Counted from the first letter of the stretch, positions 1 to 13,209 are shown. The stretch is DNA of 64,000 nucleotides from an uncultured Nitrospira sp. (GCA_902500995.1 CABVSR010000017.1:28450-92449); one strand, 5' to 3'. Notes: a model not told the origin generated them from the sequence alone. Program-made: numbers and translations.

Positions 1-384
1 ACCGACCACGCCCCGCATGCGACGCAGGAGAAACAGCAGGAGTTTACCGAGGCGCCGTTCGGCATTGTGGGGTTGGAAACGGCCTTGCCGCTGACGCTGG
101 CCCTGGTCGAAGAAGGCGTGCTGACACTCGAATCCGCCGTCGATAAACTGGCCACCGCGCCGGCCAAGGCTTTTAGCCTCAACGCCGGCACCCTCGCGGT
201 CGGCGCCCCGGCGGATGTGGCCATCGTCGATCCCGGCCTGGAATGGGAAGTCGATCCGTCGCGGTTCCGTTCCAAGAGCCGCAACACGCCGTTTGCCGGA
301 TGGAAGGTCAAAGGGCGGGTGACCACGACCCTCGTCTCCGGGCGGGTCGTCTATGAACTGGATCGCTCCGGGCGGCCGGCGTAG
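1..384 (+). CDS. pyrC: Dihydroorotase, C-terminal part (5' end outside window)
   Basis: Third step of de novo pyrimidine synthesis: cyclisation of N-carbamoyl-aspartate to dihydroorotate. The reading frame is open from base 1 and begins with the TDHAPH motif that carries the catalytic Asp of type I dihydroorotases, followed by the family's C-terminal composite beta-domain (NTPFAGWKVKGRV, then a TLVSGRVVY end). About the last 127 residues are present. It is followed 12 nt later by a DUF4149 gene and then carA, so it looks like part of a pyrimidine operon. The GTG at 67 is internal, not the start. Identification is firm. Confidence 0.93.
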   Translation, partial: TDHAPHATQEKQQEFTEAPFGIVGLETALPLTLALVEEGVLTLESAVDKLATAPAKAFSLNAGTLAVGAPADVAIVDPGLEWEVDPSRFRSKSRNTPFAGWKVKGRVTTTLVSGRVVYELDRSGRPA

Positions 385-396
385 GAACAGACGATT

Positions 397-906
397 GTGC
401 GCCAAGGATTGATCGCCTGCGTCACGTGCGAAATGCTGGCCTTGGCCGTGTGGATCGGCGGGCTCCTCGTGCTCGTGGCGGCCGTCATTCCCGCCGTCTT
501 CAACACCTTCGGCGGGCAGGATACGGGCGGGTTTTTTCTCACCCGCGCCTTCGACGGGTATAATCGGTTGGTGCTCGGCGCCGCGGCGATCCTGGTGGCG
601 GGCATTCTGTGGCGAGCCTGGTTGTATCAACAGGGCCTGGCGGACGAGGCCATCACCAGAGCCGAATGGTTGCTGGTAGGCGCCATGCTGCTCATCGCCG
701 GCGTGATCACGTTCGTGCTACATCCTCAAGCGGCCGCCCTGCAGGCGCAGGCCTTTGCCTCCAAAGGGGAAGAGGCGAGGAAGGCCGCGTTCGAAGCGTT
801 CTTTCAGCTGCACAAGCCGGTGCGGGTTTTATATATCCTGAATGTGGGACTCGGTCTCGCGCTCTTGACCCTGCGCGTGCGATCCTGGATCCGAGTGAAG
901 GAGTAA
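397..906 (+). CDS. DUF4149-like four-helix membrane protein
   Basis: A 169-residue integral membrane protein with about four hydrophobic helices (roughly residues 10-32, 55-75, 88-108 and 142-160) and a charged stretch between helices 3 and 4. The spacing and the N-terminal WIGGLL segment fit the DUF4149 family, whose function is unknown. It starts at GTG 397 just after pyrC, and its end GAAGGAG/TAA supplies the ribosome-binding site of carA, so it is probably co-translated with the pyrimidine genes. The family call is by pattern recognition only. Confidence 0.75.
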   Translation: MRQGLIACVTCEMLALAVWIGGLLVLVAAVIPAVFNTFGGQDTGGFFLTRAFDGYNRLVLGAAAILVAGILWRAWLYQQGLADEAITRAEWLLVGAMLLIAGVITFVLHPQAAALQAQAFASKGEEARKAAFEAFFQLHKPVRVLYILNVGLGLALLTLRVRSWIRVKE

Positions 907-908
907 GC

Positions 909-2093
909 GTGAAAAAAGCGATTCTTGCCCTTGCCGACGGCACCTGGTTCGAAGGACGGGCATTGGGCGCGGAAGGCGAGACCGGCGGCGAGGTCGTGTT
1001 CAATACGGCGATGACCGGCTATCAGGAAGTGCTGACCGATCCTTCCTATCGCGGCCAGATCGTCACCATGACCTCTCCGCACATCGGCAATTACGGCGTG
1101 ACGCCGGAGGACGTCGAGTCCAGGCGCATTTGGGCGGAAGGCTTCGTGGTGAAGGAATCCAGCCGTCTGGCGAGCAACTGGCGCGGCAAGGCGACGCTCG
1201 AGGAGTATCTGCAGGCCGCGAATATCGTGGCGATCGAGGGCATCGATACCAGAGCGCTCACCAGGCATCTGCGCGAGCGAGGCGCCCAGCAGGGAGTGAT
1301 TTCCCACCTCGATCTCGACCCGCGCCGCGTAGCCGAGAAGGCCCGGCAGGCGCCGAGCATCATCGGGCGTGATCTGGCGGCCACCGTCACCTGCGAGCAT
1401 CGGTATCCCTGGACGGAAGGCACAGGCGAGTGGACGCCGAAGATCACGATGCCGGAACGGGACGCCGCGCAGGCCCCGCGGAACACCTGGCGGGTGGTGG
1501 CCTATGATTTCGGCGTCAAACAAAACATTCTGCGGCGGCTGGTGGATGTCGGCTGCGAGGTCACGGTCGTGCCGGCCTCGACTCCGGCGAAGGATGTGTT
1601 GGCGCTGAACCCGCAAGGATTGTTTCTTTCGAACGGTCCCGGCGACCCGGAGGGCGTTCCCTATGCCATGACGGCGCTGCGCGACCTGATCGGCCGCGTG
1701 CCGATTTTCGGCATTTGTCTCGGGCATCAACTGCTCGGACTCGCGCTGGGATTTTCCACCTATAAACTGAAATTCGGCCATCACGGCGCGAATCATCCGG
1801 TCATCGATCTGCGGACGAGAAAAGTGGAAATCACCTCCCAGAATCACAACTTTGCCGTGCGCTTCCCCGGCGAAACAGCGGCCGCAGGGCAGGAGTTGCC
1901 CATCGTGGACAGTCCGTTTGGGCGCGTGCAACTCACCCACACCAGCTTGAACGATGGATCGGTCGAAGGCATGCGCTGCCTGGATCGCCCGGTGTTTTCG
2001 GTGCAATACCATCCCGAAGCCTCTCCCGGTCCGCACGATTCCGCTTACCTGTTTGAACAATTTATCGCCTTGATGGAGACACACCATGCGTAG
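909..2093 (+). CDS. carA: Carbamoyl-phosphate synthase small subunit
   Basis: Glutamine amidotransferase subunit that passes ammonia to CarB for carbamoyl phosphate, used in pyrimidine and arginine synthesis. The 394-residue protein has the N-terminal CarA domain and a class I glutaminase domain with nucleophile Cys270 (GICLGHQ), His368 and Glu370 (YHPEAS). I chose GTG 909 because an AAGGAG site lies just before it and [11 protein letters not shown] is the usual CarA N terminus; the open frame extends 300 nt further upstream but that part overlaps the preceding gene. carA is separated from carB by two protease genes, an uncommon arrangement. Confidence 0.96.
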   Translation: MKKAILALADGTWFEGRALGAEGETGGEVVFNTAMTGYQEVLTDPSYRGQIVTMTSPHIGNYGVTPEDVESRRIWAEGFVVKESSRLASNWRGKATLEEYLQAANIVAIEGIDTRALTRHLRERGAQQGVISHLDLDPRRVAEKARQAPSIIGRDLAATVTCEHRYPWTEGTGEWTPKITMPERDAAQAPRNTWRVVAYDFGVKQNILRRLVDVGCEVTVVPASTPAKDVLALNPQGLFLSNGPGDPEGVPYAMTALRDLIGRVPIFGICLGHQLLGLALGFSTYKLKFGHHGANHPVIDLRTRKVEITSQNHNFAVRFPGETAAAGQELPIVDSPFGRVQLTHTSLNDGSVEGMRCLDRPVFSVQYHPEASPGPHDSAYLFEQFIALMETHHA

Positions 2094-3051
2094 CTGGCAG
2101 CTTTCCACTGGTCTTCTTGTGCTGGCGCTGGCCCTGATGCAGGCCGCCTGCGTGACCATCAACCTACCGCCGGGCCCCGGCGCGCTCGAAGAACATAAGG
2201 TCAGCGGCAGCGGCAAAGACAAGGTGCTCTTGATGGATGTGTCGGGCGTGATCAGCTCGGAAAACAAGGACGGGTTCTATTCCTCGCCCGGCATGCTCGC
2301 CACAGTGAAGGAAGAATTGGAGCGCGCCGCGAAAGATGACCGCGTCAAAGCGATCGTGCTGCGGATCAACAGCCCGGGAGGGACGGTCACCGCATCCGAT
2401 ATTATCTACCATGAACTCAAGACTTTTAAGAACACACGCAACCTCCCGATTGTCGCGTCCATCATGGATGTGGGCGCGTCCGGCGGGTATTACATCGCCG
2501 CCGCAGCCGATACCGTGCTGGCCCATCCGTCATCGGTGACCGGCAGCATCGGCGTCATCATGTTGACCGTCAATGCCAGAGGCTTGCTGGAGAAAGTGGG
2601 CGTGGAAACCAATGCCGTCACCTCCGGCCCCCGGAAGGATATGGGATCGCCGTTCCGGGCGATGCTGCCGGAAGAACGCGCGATTTTTCAAGGCGTGATC
2701 GATGGCTTTTATCAGCGATTTCTGCAGGTCGTGCAGCAAGGCCGCCCGGGTTTGAACGGCGAGACGATCAAGAAGCTGGCCGATGGCCGGATTTATTCGG
2801 GCGAGCAAGCCAGGGCCTCGGGGCTGGTCGATGAAATCGGGTACCTCGACGATGCGATCGAGCTGGCGAAGAAAAAAGCGGGACTGACCGAGGCGAAGGT
2901 GGTGACCTATCGCCGGCCCGGGGAATACCAGAACAATGTCTATTCGCGGCTGGTCGCGCCGGCGCCGAGCCTGGCCAATCTGGCGAACGTCGATCTGCTG
3001 TCGGTCGTGCGAGGCGGGTCGCCGCAGTTCATGTATCTGTGGATGCCGTGA
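2086..3051 (+). CDS. sppA: Signal peptide peptidase SppA-type S49 serine protease, lipoprotein
   Basis: Short S49-family membrane protease of 321 residues that would degrade cleaved signal peptides or damaged envelope proteins. It has a lipoprotein signal with lipobox around Cys22 (LMQAAC), the S49 core with nucleophile Ser132 in GASGG, and the partner Lys184 in GPRKDMGS, so the Ser-Lys dyad is intact. It begins 8 nt inside the end of carA, implying translational coupling. The lipid anchor replaces the usual N-terminal transmembrane helix. The exact substrate is unknown. Confidence 0.9.
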   Translation: MRSWQLSTGLLVLALALMQAACVTINLPPGPGALEEHKVSGSGKDKVLLMDVSGVISSENKDGFYSSPGMLATVKEELERAAKDDRVKAIVLRINSPGGTVTASDIIYHELKTFKNTRNLPIVASIMDVGASGGYYIAAAADTVLAHPSSVTGSIGVIMLTVNARGLLEKVGVETNAVTSGPRKDMGSPFRAMLPEERAIFQGVIDGFYQRFLQVVQQGRPGLNGETIKKLADGRIYSGEQARASGLVDEIGYLDDAIELAKKKAGLTEAKVVTYRRPGEYQNNVYSRLVAPAPSLANLANVDLLSVVRGGSPQFMYLWMP

Positions 3052-3101
3052 GCCGGTGAGTTGCTTCCGCCGCACGGTGCTGATTGAATGGAACAGACGT
3101 G

Positions 3102-4082
3102 ATGTATCCGTCAGACCGACATTCAATCGAACGACTGCTCAAGGCGCGGATAGGGCGACGCGCGGCCCTCGCGCTGGGTGCGCGCGCCGCCTCGCTGTTG
3201 GCGACCACCATGGGGCTGGGGGCGGCGGCGGGCCTGTTGCAATCCCTCGGGGGCTGCCAGCGGGCGCCCGGCACGGCGCGCGACCAGTTCATCTACATTT
3301 CGGAAGAAAAAGAAATTGCGATGGGTCTCTCGGCCTTCCGGGAAGTGCTCCGGCAGGCCCCCTTGAGCGACAATCCGGAGCTCAACGAAATGGTGCATCG
3401 CGTGGGCAATCGCATCGCCAAAGCGGCCAACAAACCGGAATACCAATGGGAGTTTGCCGTCATTCAGGATGATCGCACCATCAACGCCTTCGCGCTGCCC
3501 GGCGGCAAGGTGGCGGTGTTCACCGGGATTTTGAAAGTCACGAAAACGGAAGACGGATTGGCGACCGTCATGGGCCATGAAGTCGCGCATGCCCTGCAGC
3601 GCCACGGGGCGGAACGGATGAGTCGCAGCGTGCTCGAACAAATCGGACAACTGGCGGCCCTGGGCGCCGGCGCGGCCGCGGGTCGCCCGGATGCGGCGAT
3701 GGCGGCCATGACCGTCTACGGGGTCGGCGTGTCGTTGCCCTTCGACCGCCGGCAGGAATCGGAAGCGGATTTTATCGGACTGCGCTTGATGGCGGAGGCC
3801 GGGTACGACCCCCGCGAAGCGGTCGCGTTCTGGGAACGGATGAGCGGCTGCCCGCGCGCCATGATCAATAAACTGTGTTTCCGTTCGCAGCAGGCGATTC
3901 CGGAATTTCTTTCGACGCATCCGTCCGATGTCACCCGCATCAATCAGATCGAGGCCTGGATCCCCGATGCCATGAAACACTATCATCCCGCAGGAAAGGC
4001 GCCGGCGATCCCGTCCGGTCCGATCCAACCCTACCGGCCGCCGGTGGGGCCCATGCCCGAGGCGCCTCTGCCGACCGGCTAA
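3102..4082 (+). CDS. M48 family zinc metalloprotease, predicted lipoprotein
   Basis: Periplasmic Zn-protease related to BepA/LoiP-type M48 enzymes of envelope quality control. The start at ATG 3102 gives 326 residues (an upstream ATG at 3084 is possible). The N terminus has a twin-arginine-like RIGRR followed by a hydrophobic stretch and a lipobox-like LGGC at Cys52, which is long for a lipoprotein signal. The zinc motif HEVAH is at 159-163 and a downstream ESEAD glutamate is the expected third ligand. The C terminus is proline-rich. It sits between sppA and carB. Confidence 0.85.
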   Translation: MYPSDRHSIERLLKARIGRRAALALGARAASLLATTMGLGAAAGLLQSLGGCQRAPGTARDQFIYISEEKEIAMGLSAFREVLRQAPLSDNPELNEMVHRVGNRIAKAANKPEYQWEFAVIQDDRTINAFALPGGKVAVFTGILKVTKTEDGLATVMGHEVAHALQRHGAERMSRSVLEQIGQLAALGAGAAAGRPDAAMAAMTVYGVGVSLPFDRRQESEADFIGLRLMAEAGYDPREAVAFWERMSGCPRAMINKLCFRSQQAIPEFLSTHPSDVTRINQIEAWIPDAMKHYHPAGKAPAIPSGPIQPYRPPVGPMPEAPLPTG

Positions 4083-4104
4083 CTTCTTTTATTCGAGGTC
4101 AATT

Positions 4105-7374
<3,270 letters not shown>

Positions 7375-7516
7375 GCCCTGGCCCTGACAGAGCGACAGTT
7401 GACAACAGTTTCCAGGAACGGACACGATGCAGACACCCTGTCCTGGACGCAGGGCGACCGGTCAGACGTCCGACAGGCGCGACGGGAACCGGTTTCAATG
7501 GTCATCGGGGGAAGAT

Positions 7517-7993
7517 ATGCCGACACCGATTACGAGAAAAGGTTACGAAGCGCTGAAAGCGGAACTGGACCGGCTTCACAAAGTGGAACGGCCGCGCGTC
7601 ATCGAGGCGATTGCGGAAGCGCGCGCGCACGGCGATCTGAGCGAGAATGCCGAGTACGATGCCGCCAAAGAACGGCAGGGGTTTATCGAAGCGCGTTTGG
7701 CGGAGCTGAAGGGCAAGTTGGCCGACTGCCGGATCATCGACATCGCCGGCCGCACCAGCGACACCGTGGTGTTCGGCGCCACCGTCGTCGTGATCGAACA
7801 GGAAGCCCAGGCGAAAAAGCAATACACTCTCGTCGGGCAGGATGAAGCGGATCTGAAATTGTCCCGTATTTCTGTTCAATCGCCGGTCGGCCGGGCCTTG
7901 ATCGGCAAACGAGTCGGGGATCTGGTGGAAGTGACGACTCCCGTCAAGGTGGTGGAATACGAAGTCATGGAAATCCGCTTCGAGGAATTGTAG
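7517..7993 (+). CDS. greA: Transcription elongation factor GreA
   Basis: Rescues backtracked RNA polymerase by stimulating cleavage of the nascent RNA 3' end. The 158-residue protein shows the N-terminal coiled coil with the tip motif GDLSENAEYDAAKE and the C-terminal FKBP-like domain (VGRALIGKRVGD). ATG 7517 is preceded by GGGGAAG and gives the usual MPTPIT start; the frame is open back to 7427 but those residues are unlike GreA. A TTGACA at 7399-7404 in the 5' gap may mark a promoter, but no good -10 follows it. Confidence 0.95.
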   Translation: MPTPITRKGYEALKAELDRLHKVERPRVIEAIAEARAHGDLSENAEYDAAKERQGFIEARLAELKGKLADCRIIDIAGRTSDTVVFGATVVVIEQEAQAKKQYTLVGQDEADLKLSRISVQSPVGRALIGKRVGDLVEVTTPVKVVEYEVMEIRFEEL

Positions 7994-8010
7994 GCGGTCT
8001 GATCGATGTC

Positions 8011-8811
8011 ATGCCGGTAACCATCCCGCTCATCACTCTGCTGACGGATTTCGGCGACCGCGATTATTTCGTGGCGAGCGTGAAGGGCGTGATCCTCAAC
8101 ATCAATCCCCAAGCGCAGATCGTCGATCTTTCGCATCATGTCACGCCGCACGACGTGGCAGATGCCGCCTATTTGCTCAAATCCTGCTATCGCTATTTTC
8201 CGGACGGCACCGTCCACGTGGCCGTCGTTGATCCCGGCGTCGGCACCACCAGGCGACCGCTGCTGGTCTCGTCCTCGCGGTACTATTTTGTCGGACCGGA
8301 CAACGGCCTCTTCACGCCGATCTACCAGGAAGAAACGGGCGTCGAAGTGCGCCATCTCGAAAACCGGCAGTACCGGCTGGATTCCGAAGGCGCCACGTTC
8401 GACGGGCGCGACCTCTTCGCTCCCGCCGCCGCCTGGTTGACCAAAGGCCGACCGATCGGGTCGTTCGGCCGGCTGGTCCCCAATTATGAACGCCTGCCGA
8501 TTGCCGAACCCTCATGGGACAAACATGCGATGGCCGGAGAGATTGTCTATATCGATCGATTCGGCAATCTGATTTCCAACCTCACCGCCTACCATGTCCG
8601 GGAGGTCCGCGGAGTCACGAAACGTTCCGACCCGTACATTCGAATCGGCGGGCATACCATCGACGGCCTGGCTGGAAATTACGGGGACGGGTCGGCCGAT
8701 GCCCCCGGGGCCTTGATCAATAGTAACGGATATCTCGAGATCTTTCTCAAAGAAGGACGCGCGGCCGACCGGTTGAAGGTGGCAAGAGGCGCGCGCATCG
8801 AACTCAGTTGA
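8011..8811 (+). CDS. SAM hydroxide adenosyltransferase family (DUF62) with altered triad
   Basis: Family that splits S-adenosylmethionine to adenosine and methionine using hydroxide, related to fluorinase and chlorinase. Of 266 residues, the N-terminal domain holds TDFG, the DPGVG motif with Asp74 and Arg81, and the PDNGL loop; the C-terminal domain holds the DRFGN segment. The family's third catalytic residue, a His in FHGRD, is Asp131 here (FDGRDLFAPAA). Asp and Arg are kept, so the fold is secure but the activity is uncertain. It lies 17 nt after greA. Confidence 0.85.
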   Translation: MPVTIPLITLLTDFGDRDYFVASVKGVILNINPQAQIVDLSHHVTPHDVADAAYLLKSCYRYFPDGTVHVAVVDPGVGTTRRPLLVSSSRYYFVGPDNGLFTPIYQEETGVEVRHLENRQYRLDSEGATFDGRDLFAPAAAWLTKGRPIGSFGRLVPNYERLPIAEPSWDKHAMAGEIVYIDRFGNLISNLTAYHVREVRGVTKRSDPYIRIGGHTIDGLAGNYGDGSADAPGALINSNGYLEIFLKEGRAADRLKVARGARIELS

Positions 8812-9163
8812 TCCCCTCGTCTTCGCTCGCAGCCGAGCCTCTCCTATAGGACCTGCGCCAATTTCCTGAATTGACAGGCCAAAGTGGCCGGTGATTTAAT
8901 GAGCTGATCCACGCGCAGGACGGCATGCGGTCGTCGCTGTCACGGGCCAGGCTGATCTTCTTCCGCCGTGATTCGGTACGTGAGTCGCACCATGCCTTCG
9001 GTTCTGCGTCCCGCCTCCGTCGCCCCTGAAGATGGTATGATCCTGTTGTGCGCGATCCCTGCCGGCAATAACGCGTCGAGCGGACCCGGCCGCGTGAGAC
9101 GGACGAGAAACTATGCCGGAGCGACCGATCGACCGATAAGAGGATAGACAGGAACCGAGTCTC
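8812..9163 (+). other. 352-bp gap without a convincing gene
   Basis: Between the SAM hydroxide adenosyltransferase gene and the RND adaptor. It contains a candidate sigma-70 promoter at 8871-8900 and a short GGCCA/TGGCC hairpin inside its spacer. A 51-codon frame starting at the ATG near 8992 has no ribosome-binding site and no recognisable sequence, so I do not call it. No tRNA-like structure was seen. Confidence 0.6.
8871..8900 (+). promoter_or_regulatory. Candidate sigma-70 promoter upstream of RND adaptor
   Basis: TTGACA (8871-8876), an 18-bp spacer and TTTAAT (8895-8900). The -35 is perfect and the -10 matches 5 of 6 bases. It would give a leader of about 255 nt before the adaptor's GTG at 9164. 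A hairpin (GGCCA-AAG-TGGCC) lies in the spacer. Inference from sequence only. Confidence 0.4.
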
Positions 9164-10315
9164 GTGACACGACTAGCGCAACATCTCCCGGCCATTCTGC
9201 TCTGCCTCTCACTTGTGGCCTGTACCAGCCAGGATCCCCCGGCGCCAACCGCCAAACCCGTTGCCCCACCGGCCGCCGCCGGTCGCATCCAGCCGGGTGT
9301 CCAGACGATGCGCATCGAAGCTCCGCCTTCTCTGCCGGCCCTGACCTTGTCGGCCCGGGTCACCTACGCGGAAGACGGATTTTCAAGAATTTCCTCCCCG
9401 CTCCAGGGACCGGTGCTCGACGTGCGGGTGAAACTCGGCCAGGCCGTCAAGGCCGGCGACATCTTAATGGTGATCGATGCCGCGGATATCGCGCGCGCCT
9501 ACGCCGCCTATGTGGAGGAAATTTCGGAATTGGGGCTGGCCGAACGGAATTATGAATTGACCAAGGATCTGTACGACGCCCAGGCCATGGCCTTAAAGGA
9601 TCTGGAACATGCGGAAAACGATCTGAATCGCGAACGGGCCGAATTCAAACAGGCGAAAGAACGGCTGCTGTCCCTGCGCGTCCCGGCCGCCGAACTGAGC
9701 AAACCCCTCGCGCAACAACAGATTACCTCGCGCTTCGAGCTCCGGAGCCCGCTCACGGGGACGGTCGTGGAACGCAATGTGACGCCGGGACAAATCGTCG
9801 GGACGGCTTCCGACCAGCCGCTGTTTACCGTGGCCAACCTGGATCGTCTGCAGGTGGTGGCCGATGTGTACGAGCACGATCTCTCCGGTATCCAGGTCGG
9901 CGCGGTTGCCGCCATGACGGTGGAAGCCTATCCGGGCATCGAATTTCCCGCCAAGATTGCCGTCATCGGCGATCTCGTCGATCCGGCCACCAGAACGATC
10001 AAAATTCGCGCCACCGTTCCCAATCAAGACCGCCGCTTGAAACCGGAAATGTTTGCCCGGTTGACCATCGCAGGCCACACCATGCGCCCGAAGATTGTGA
10101 TTCCCAGGCAGGCGGTGATGGAACGATCGGGCAGGCAATGGATCGTGGTGGAACTCGAGCCGGGTCGGTATGAAGAACGCCCTGTGACCATCGACAGCGT
10201 CACGGAGACGCAGGTGACGATTCGAGAAGGCCTCGCGACCGGAGAACGCCTCGTGCTCAGCCCCTCGTCTCTCAATCACCTCGCCGCGGGCGATACTTCG
10301 GCCGGCGGGGCCTAG
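9164..10315 (+). CDS. RND efflux periplasmic adaptor (HlyD/CusB-type membrane fusion lipoprotein)
   Basis: Periplasmic adaptor that would link an inner-membrane RND or ABC pump to an outer-membrane channel. The 383-residue protein has a lipobox at Cys20 (SLVAC), a proline/alanine linker, a barrel-sandwich domain with the lipoyl half LGQAVKAGDIL near residue 90, an alpha-hairpin (about 110-190), the second lipoyl half (SPLTGTVVERNVTPGQIV), and beta-barrel and membrane-proximal domains. It begins with GTG after AGGAA. No pump or TolC-type gene is adjacent; a barrel gene faces it from the opposite strand. Confidence 0.88.
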   Translation: MTRLAQHLPAILLCLSLVACTSQDPPAPTAKPVAPPAAAGRIQPGVQTMRIEAPPSLPALTLSARVTYAEDGFSRISSPLQGPVLDVRVKLGQAVKAGDILMVIDAADIARAYAAYVEEISELGLAERNYELTKDLYDAQAMALKDLEHAENDLNRERAEFKQAKERLLSLRVPAAELSKPLAQQQITSRFELRSPLTGTVVERNVTPGQIVGTASDQPLFTVANLDRLQVVADVYEHDLSGIQVGAVAAMTVEAYPGIEFPAKIAVIGDLVDPATRTIKIRATVPNQDRRLKPEMFARLTIAGHTMRPKIVIPRQAVMERSGRQWIVVELEPGRYEERPVTIDSVTETQVTIREGLATGERLVLSPSSLNHLAAGDTSAGGA

Positions 10316-10343
10316 GCAGGCTCACGGCATGGGCCGGCAGCAC

Positions 10344-11570
10344 CTATAACGCCGCCACGAGAATCCGCACTAACCCCGATAGATCTTCGGTATCGGCTCC
10401 CGCCACCGTGCGGTTCGTCATCGTGGTATACGACGCTTCCAGTGACAGAGTGGTCGGGTGCCCGTAGATCGGATTGAGATGGAACGCGAACATCCCCCGA
10501 CCGACGATACTCTCCATCCCGATCAACCCGTCGCTCGACTTGGTGCTGGTGTATCCACCCATCGCACTGACCAGCAGTCGCTGGCTTTGTTTGTAGAGCA
10601 ACGACAGGGAGGCCATCGGCGTCTGGATCTTTGCGCCGGACCCGCTCTGCGTTTCCGTGCGGTAGCTGAGCGTCGGCGCGAGGGTGAGCGTGTTGAGGGG
10701 ACGGTAGGTCGCGATCAGGGTCTGGGCAAAGGTCGTGGATTGAGCGCCCCCTCGCATGTCATCGTTGGTCAGGATATAGCTCGATGAAAGCCTTGCGTTC
10801 CACGTCAGGCCCGTATAGGCCAGGGCTGCTTCCAGGCTGTTACTCTGGCTGCGTTGGGCGGTCATCCCTGCAGGAATGAAACTGCTCGCCAGGGCGCTCC
10901 GTGCATAGGTGAGGCTGAATTCCGGCCACTCCTGCTTCGCCACCGCGATACCGATACGGCTCACGTTCTGCTGGATGCGCGGCCGGTTCGGCTCCAGATC
11001 CACATTATTCCAGGTCTGACCGGACGAACTGCGCAGCCTCGCGATTCCCAGCCCCCATTCAGCCCACATTTCCCGGACCGTCTGATCCGGTGAGTTGAAG
11101 AAGGCTTTGCCCGCCGATCGATAGTTGACGCCATACCGGACCGGACCGTTGACGCCGATCAGCGCCATACGCACCATGCGTTTGGCCCCGTCATCGCGTT
11201 GATCGATGCGCGAGGCGAGACCGGCGTCGTTGGTGGCATTGTTCGCCACTTCGCCTTCTGCCGTCAGCTGCCCCTTGAGCCAAGTAGAATTGGCGCCGAC
11301 ACCTTTGGTTTGGGGCCGCTCGGAGTCGGGGACGAGATCTTTGAGCCGGGTGGACGTCGACGGGGGCGCAAAGGACGTGGCCTGAAACGACGTATGCAGG
11401 ACCGGAGAGGCGATCGAAAAGGGAATGGCGGAGGATCCGGATACCCGGGCCGTGTCGCTGAACTGAATGCGCTGGAGCAGGAGTTCCGACTGTTGCTGGT
11501 CTTCGGCCCAAACCGAGGCGGGCAGGAGCAGGAGCAGGCAAAGAACCCGGATCATCCGGCTGGTCGTCAT
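10344..11570 (-). CDS. Predicted outer-membrane beta-barrel protein, unknown function
   Basis: A 408-residue exported protein with a clear signal peptide (MTTSRMIRVL, then hydrophobic residues, cleavage after SVWA). The rest is rich in alternating polar/aromatic strands typical of outer-membrane barrels (for example SLTYARSAL and PTLSYRTET) and ends in LVRILVAAL, which resembles a final barrel strand but lacks a C-terminal Phe. I chose ATG 11570 because the 51 upstream residues of the open frame are not signal-like. It converges on the RND adaptor with only 28 nt between them. I do not recognise a named family. Confidence 0.65.
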   Translation of the reverse strand: MTTSRMIRVLCLLLLLPASVWAEDQQQSELLLQRIQFSDTARVSGSSAIPFSIASPVLHTSFQATSFAPPSTSTRLKDLVPDSERPQTKGVGANSTWLKGQLTAEGEVANNATNDAGLASRIDQRDDGAKRMVRMALIGVNGPVRYGVNYRSAGKAFFNSPDQTVREMWAEWGLGIARLRSSSGQTWNNVDLEPNRPRIQQNVSRIGIAVAKQEWPEFSLTYARSALASSFIPAGMTAQRSQSNSLEAALAYTGLTWNARLSSSYILTNDDMRGGAQSTTFAQTLIATYRPLNTLTLAPTLSYRTETQSGSGAKIQTPMASLSLLYKQSQRLLVSAMGGYTSTKSSDGLIGMESIVGRGMFAFHLNPIYGHPTTLSLEASYTTMTNRTVAGADTEDLSGLVRILVAAL

Positions 11571-11614
11571 GAAATCATGCTCGCCGAGGCCTCGCGTAAA
11601 GCAGCATGAAATCA

Positions 11615-11623
11615 AGTGTAGCA
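11615..11623 (-). promoter_or_regulatory. Candidate extended -10 promoter for the beta-barrel gene
   Basis: On the minus strand TGC precedes TACACT (extended -10 type), giving a leader of about 38 nt before ATG 11570. No recognisable -35 lies 17 bp upstream. The porin at 48300 has a very similar TGTTACACT upstream. Weak evidence. Confidence 0.3.
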
Positions 11624-11745
11624 CTCGATTTCCGCGCTCCCGGCCCAGGCGGCACTGCACAAAACCTGTCGGGCGGCTGTTCCGGCGTGAACACCGGACA
11701 GCCATCGCATGAATACGTAGCAATCAGCAGGAAAGACGGGCGATT

Positions 11746-13137
11746 CTAGAGCGAGGAGGCAGGCGCTTCGGTCGTCTCACGAATGGCTTCGTGCACAATT
11801 GCGACCATCGTGGTGAGTTCACGAGGGGAGATGGAGAGGGGAGGGACCAAGGCGATCACATTGCCGAGCGGCCGCAGGAGGAGCCCACGGACCCGGCACG
11901 CCTGCGCGACACGATGCCCGATCCGGCGTTCGAGTGGATAGGGGGTTTTGGCCTCCCGGTCCTGCACCAGTTCGATGCCGACCATGAAGCCGCATTGACG
12001 GATATCACCGACATGCGCCAGACCGGCCAAGGGTGTTAAGAGGCGGGTCAGCAGGCGGGATTTTGTTCTGACCTGCCGAATGGTCCCTTGCCGCCGGAAG
12101 ATGTCGAGATTGGCCAAGGCGACGGCGCAACCCAGAGGATTTCCCGTGTAGCTATGGCCGTGAAAGAACGTCTTCCATTCGTCATAGCGTCCCAGGAAGG
12201 CGCGATAGATCGCTTCCGTCGTCAGCGTTGCAGCCAGCGGCATGTACCCGCCGGTCAACCCTTTGCTGATCGCCATGAGATCGGGAGTGACGCCCTCGTG
12301 CTGGCAGGCGAACATCTTCCCGGTCCGCCCGAATCCGGTCGCCACTTCATCGGCGATCAGCAAGACGTTGTACTTCGTACAGAGCGCGCGCACGCGCGCC
12401 AGGTATCCGGGCGGGGCCACCAGCATTCCGGCTGCGGCCTGCACCAGTGGTTCGACAATGACTCCCGCCAGGTCACGGTGGCGGGTCTTCAACAAGGTGT
12501 CGAGCGGTTCGATGCACGCCATCTCACAAGCAGGGTAGGTCCGGCCCAGCGGGCAGCGATAGCAGTAGGGCGGCTCGACCTGATGGGTGGGAAACAGGAG
12601 CGGCTTGAACCGCGCGTGGAACAGGTCGATGTTCCCCACGCTCACGGAACCGATCGTGTCGCCGTGGTACGCCATCTTCAAATGCACGAAGGACTGTTTC
12701 GGTCCTGCCGAGGGATGGATTTGCTGCCAATATTGCACCGCCATCTTGAGCGCCACCTCGACGGCCGTCGACCCGTTGTCGGAATAAAACACCCGGCGCA
12801 GGCCCTTCGGCGCAAGGCGAATGAGTTCCCTGGCCAGACGAATCGCCGGCGGGTTCGTGAGCCCGAGAAAGGTGGAATGCGCGATCTGCCGGAGTTGCGC
12901 CGTGAGGGCTCGATCCAGTTGCGGATGCCGGTGGCCGTGGAGATTCACCCACACGGAGGACGTGCCGTCGAGATATCTCCGCCCGTCCGTATCGATGAGG
13001 TAGGCCCCTCGCCCCCGTTCGATGATCAGAGGCGTTTCCTCCTCCCACTCCTGCATTTGCGTAAACGGATGCCAGAGATACGCATGATCCCAGGCCGCGA
13101 GCGGTAGGCTGGTCGGACGTTTGGCTGGACGTGTCAT
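11746..13137 (-). CDS. bioA: Adenosylmethionine-8-amino-7-oxononanoate aminotransferase
   Basis: PLP-dependent class III aminotransferase converting KAPA to DAPA in biotin synthesis, with SAM as amino donor. The 463-residue protein has the BioA-typical [12 protein letters not shown] near the N terminus, the [10 protein letters not shown] cofactor loop, [11 protein letters not shown], the PLP lysine in ISKGLTGG and the [13 protein letters not shown] segment. Start ATG 13137 gives the usual length; the frame extends 109 codons upstream into the lepA region on the other strand. No other bio gene is nearby. It is transcribed divergently from lepA. Confidence 0.95.
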   Translation of the reverse strand: MTRPAKRPTSLPLAAWDHAYLWHPFTQMQEWEEETPLIIERGRGAYLIDTDGRRYLDGTSSVWVNLHGHRHPQLDRALTAQLRQIAHSTFLGLTNPPAIRLARELIRLAPKGLRRVFYSDNGSTAVEVALKMAVQYWQQIHPSAGPKQSFVHLKMAYHGDTIGSVSVGNIDLFHARFKPLLFPTHQVEPPYCYRCPLGRTYPACEMACIEPLDTLLKTRHRDLAGVIVEPLVQAAAGMLVAPPGYLARVRALCTKYNVLLIADEVATGFGRTGKMFACQHEGVTPDLMAISKGLTGGYMPLAATLTTEAIYRAFLGRYDEWKTFFHGHSYTGNPLGCAVALANLDIFRRQGTIRQVRTKSRLLTRLLTPLAGLAHVGDIRQCGFMVGIELVQDREAKTPYPLERRIGHRVAQACRVRGLLLRPLGNVIALVPPLSISPRELTTMVAIVHEAIRETTEAPASSL

Positions 13138-13209
13138 CAGATGAGGCGCGTGACGCTGGAACGGTGCGGTGCGAACGTTCCAATGCGTGAAACTCCGCGC
13201 CGCGCGCGG

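Noticed and set aside
609..908. 100-codon N-terminal extension of carA
   Set aside because: It lies in another frame over the DUF4149 gene, is Arg/Gly-rich shadow sequence, and GTG 909 has a strong ribosome-binding site and the normal CarA start.
804..2267. 487-residue minus-strand frame opposite carA
   Set aside because: His/Arg/Asp-rich antisense shadow caused by high third-position GC; carA is unmistakable on the plus strand.
7399..7429. TTGACA upstream of greA as a promoter
   Set aside because: No acceptable -10 at 16-18 bp; nearest CACGAT is at 19 bp with poor match.
8992..9147. 51-codon frame in the gap before the RND adaptor
   Set aside because: No ribosome-binding site, low-information sequence and no neighbour support.
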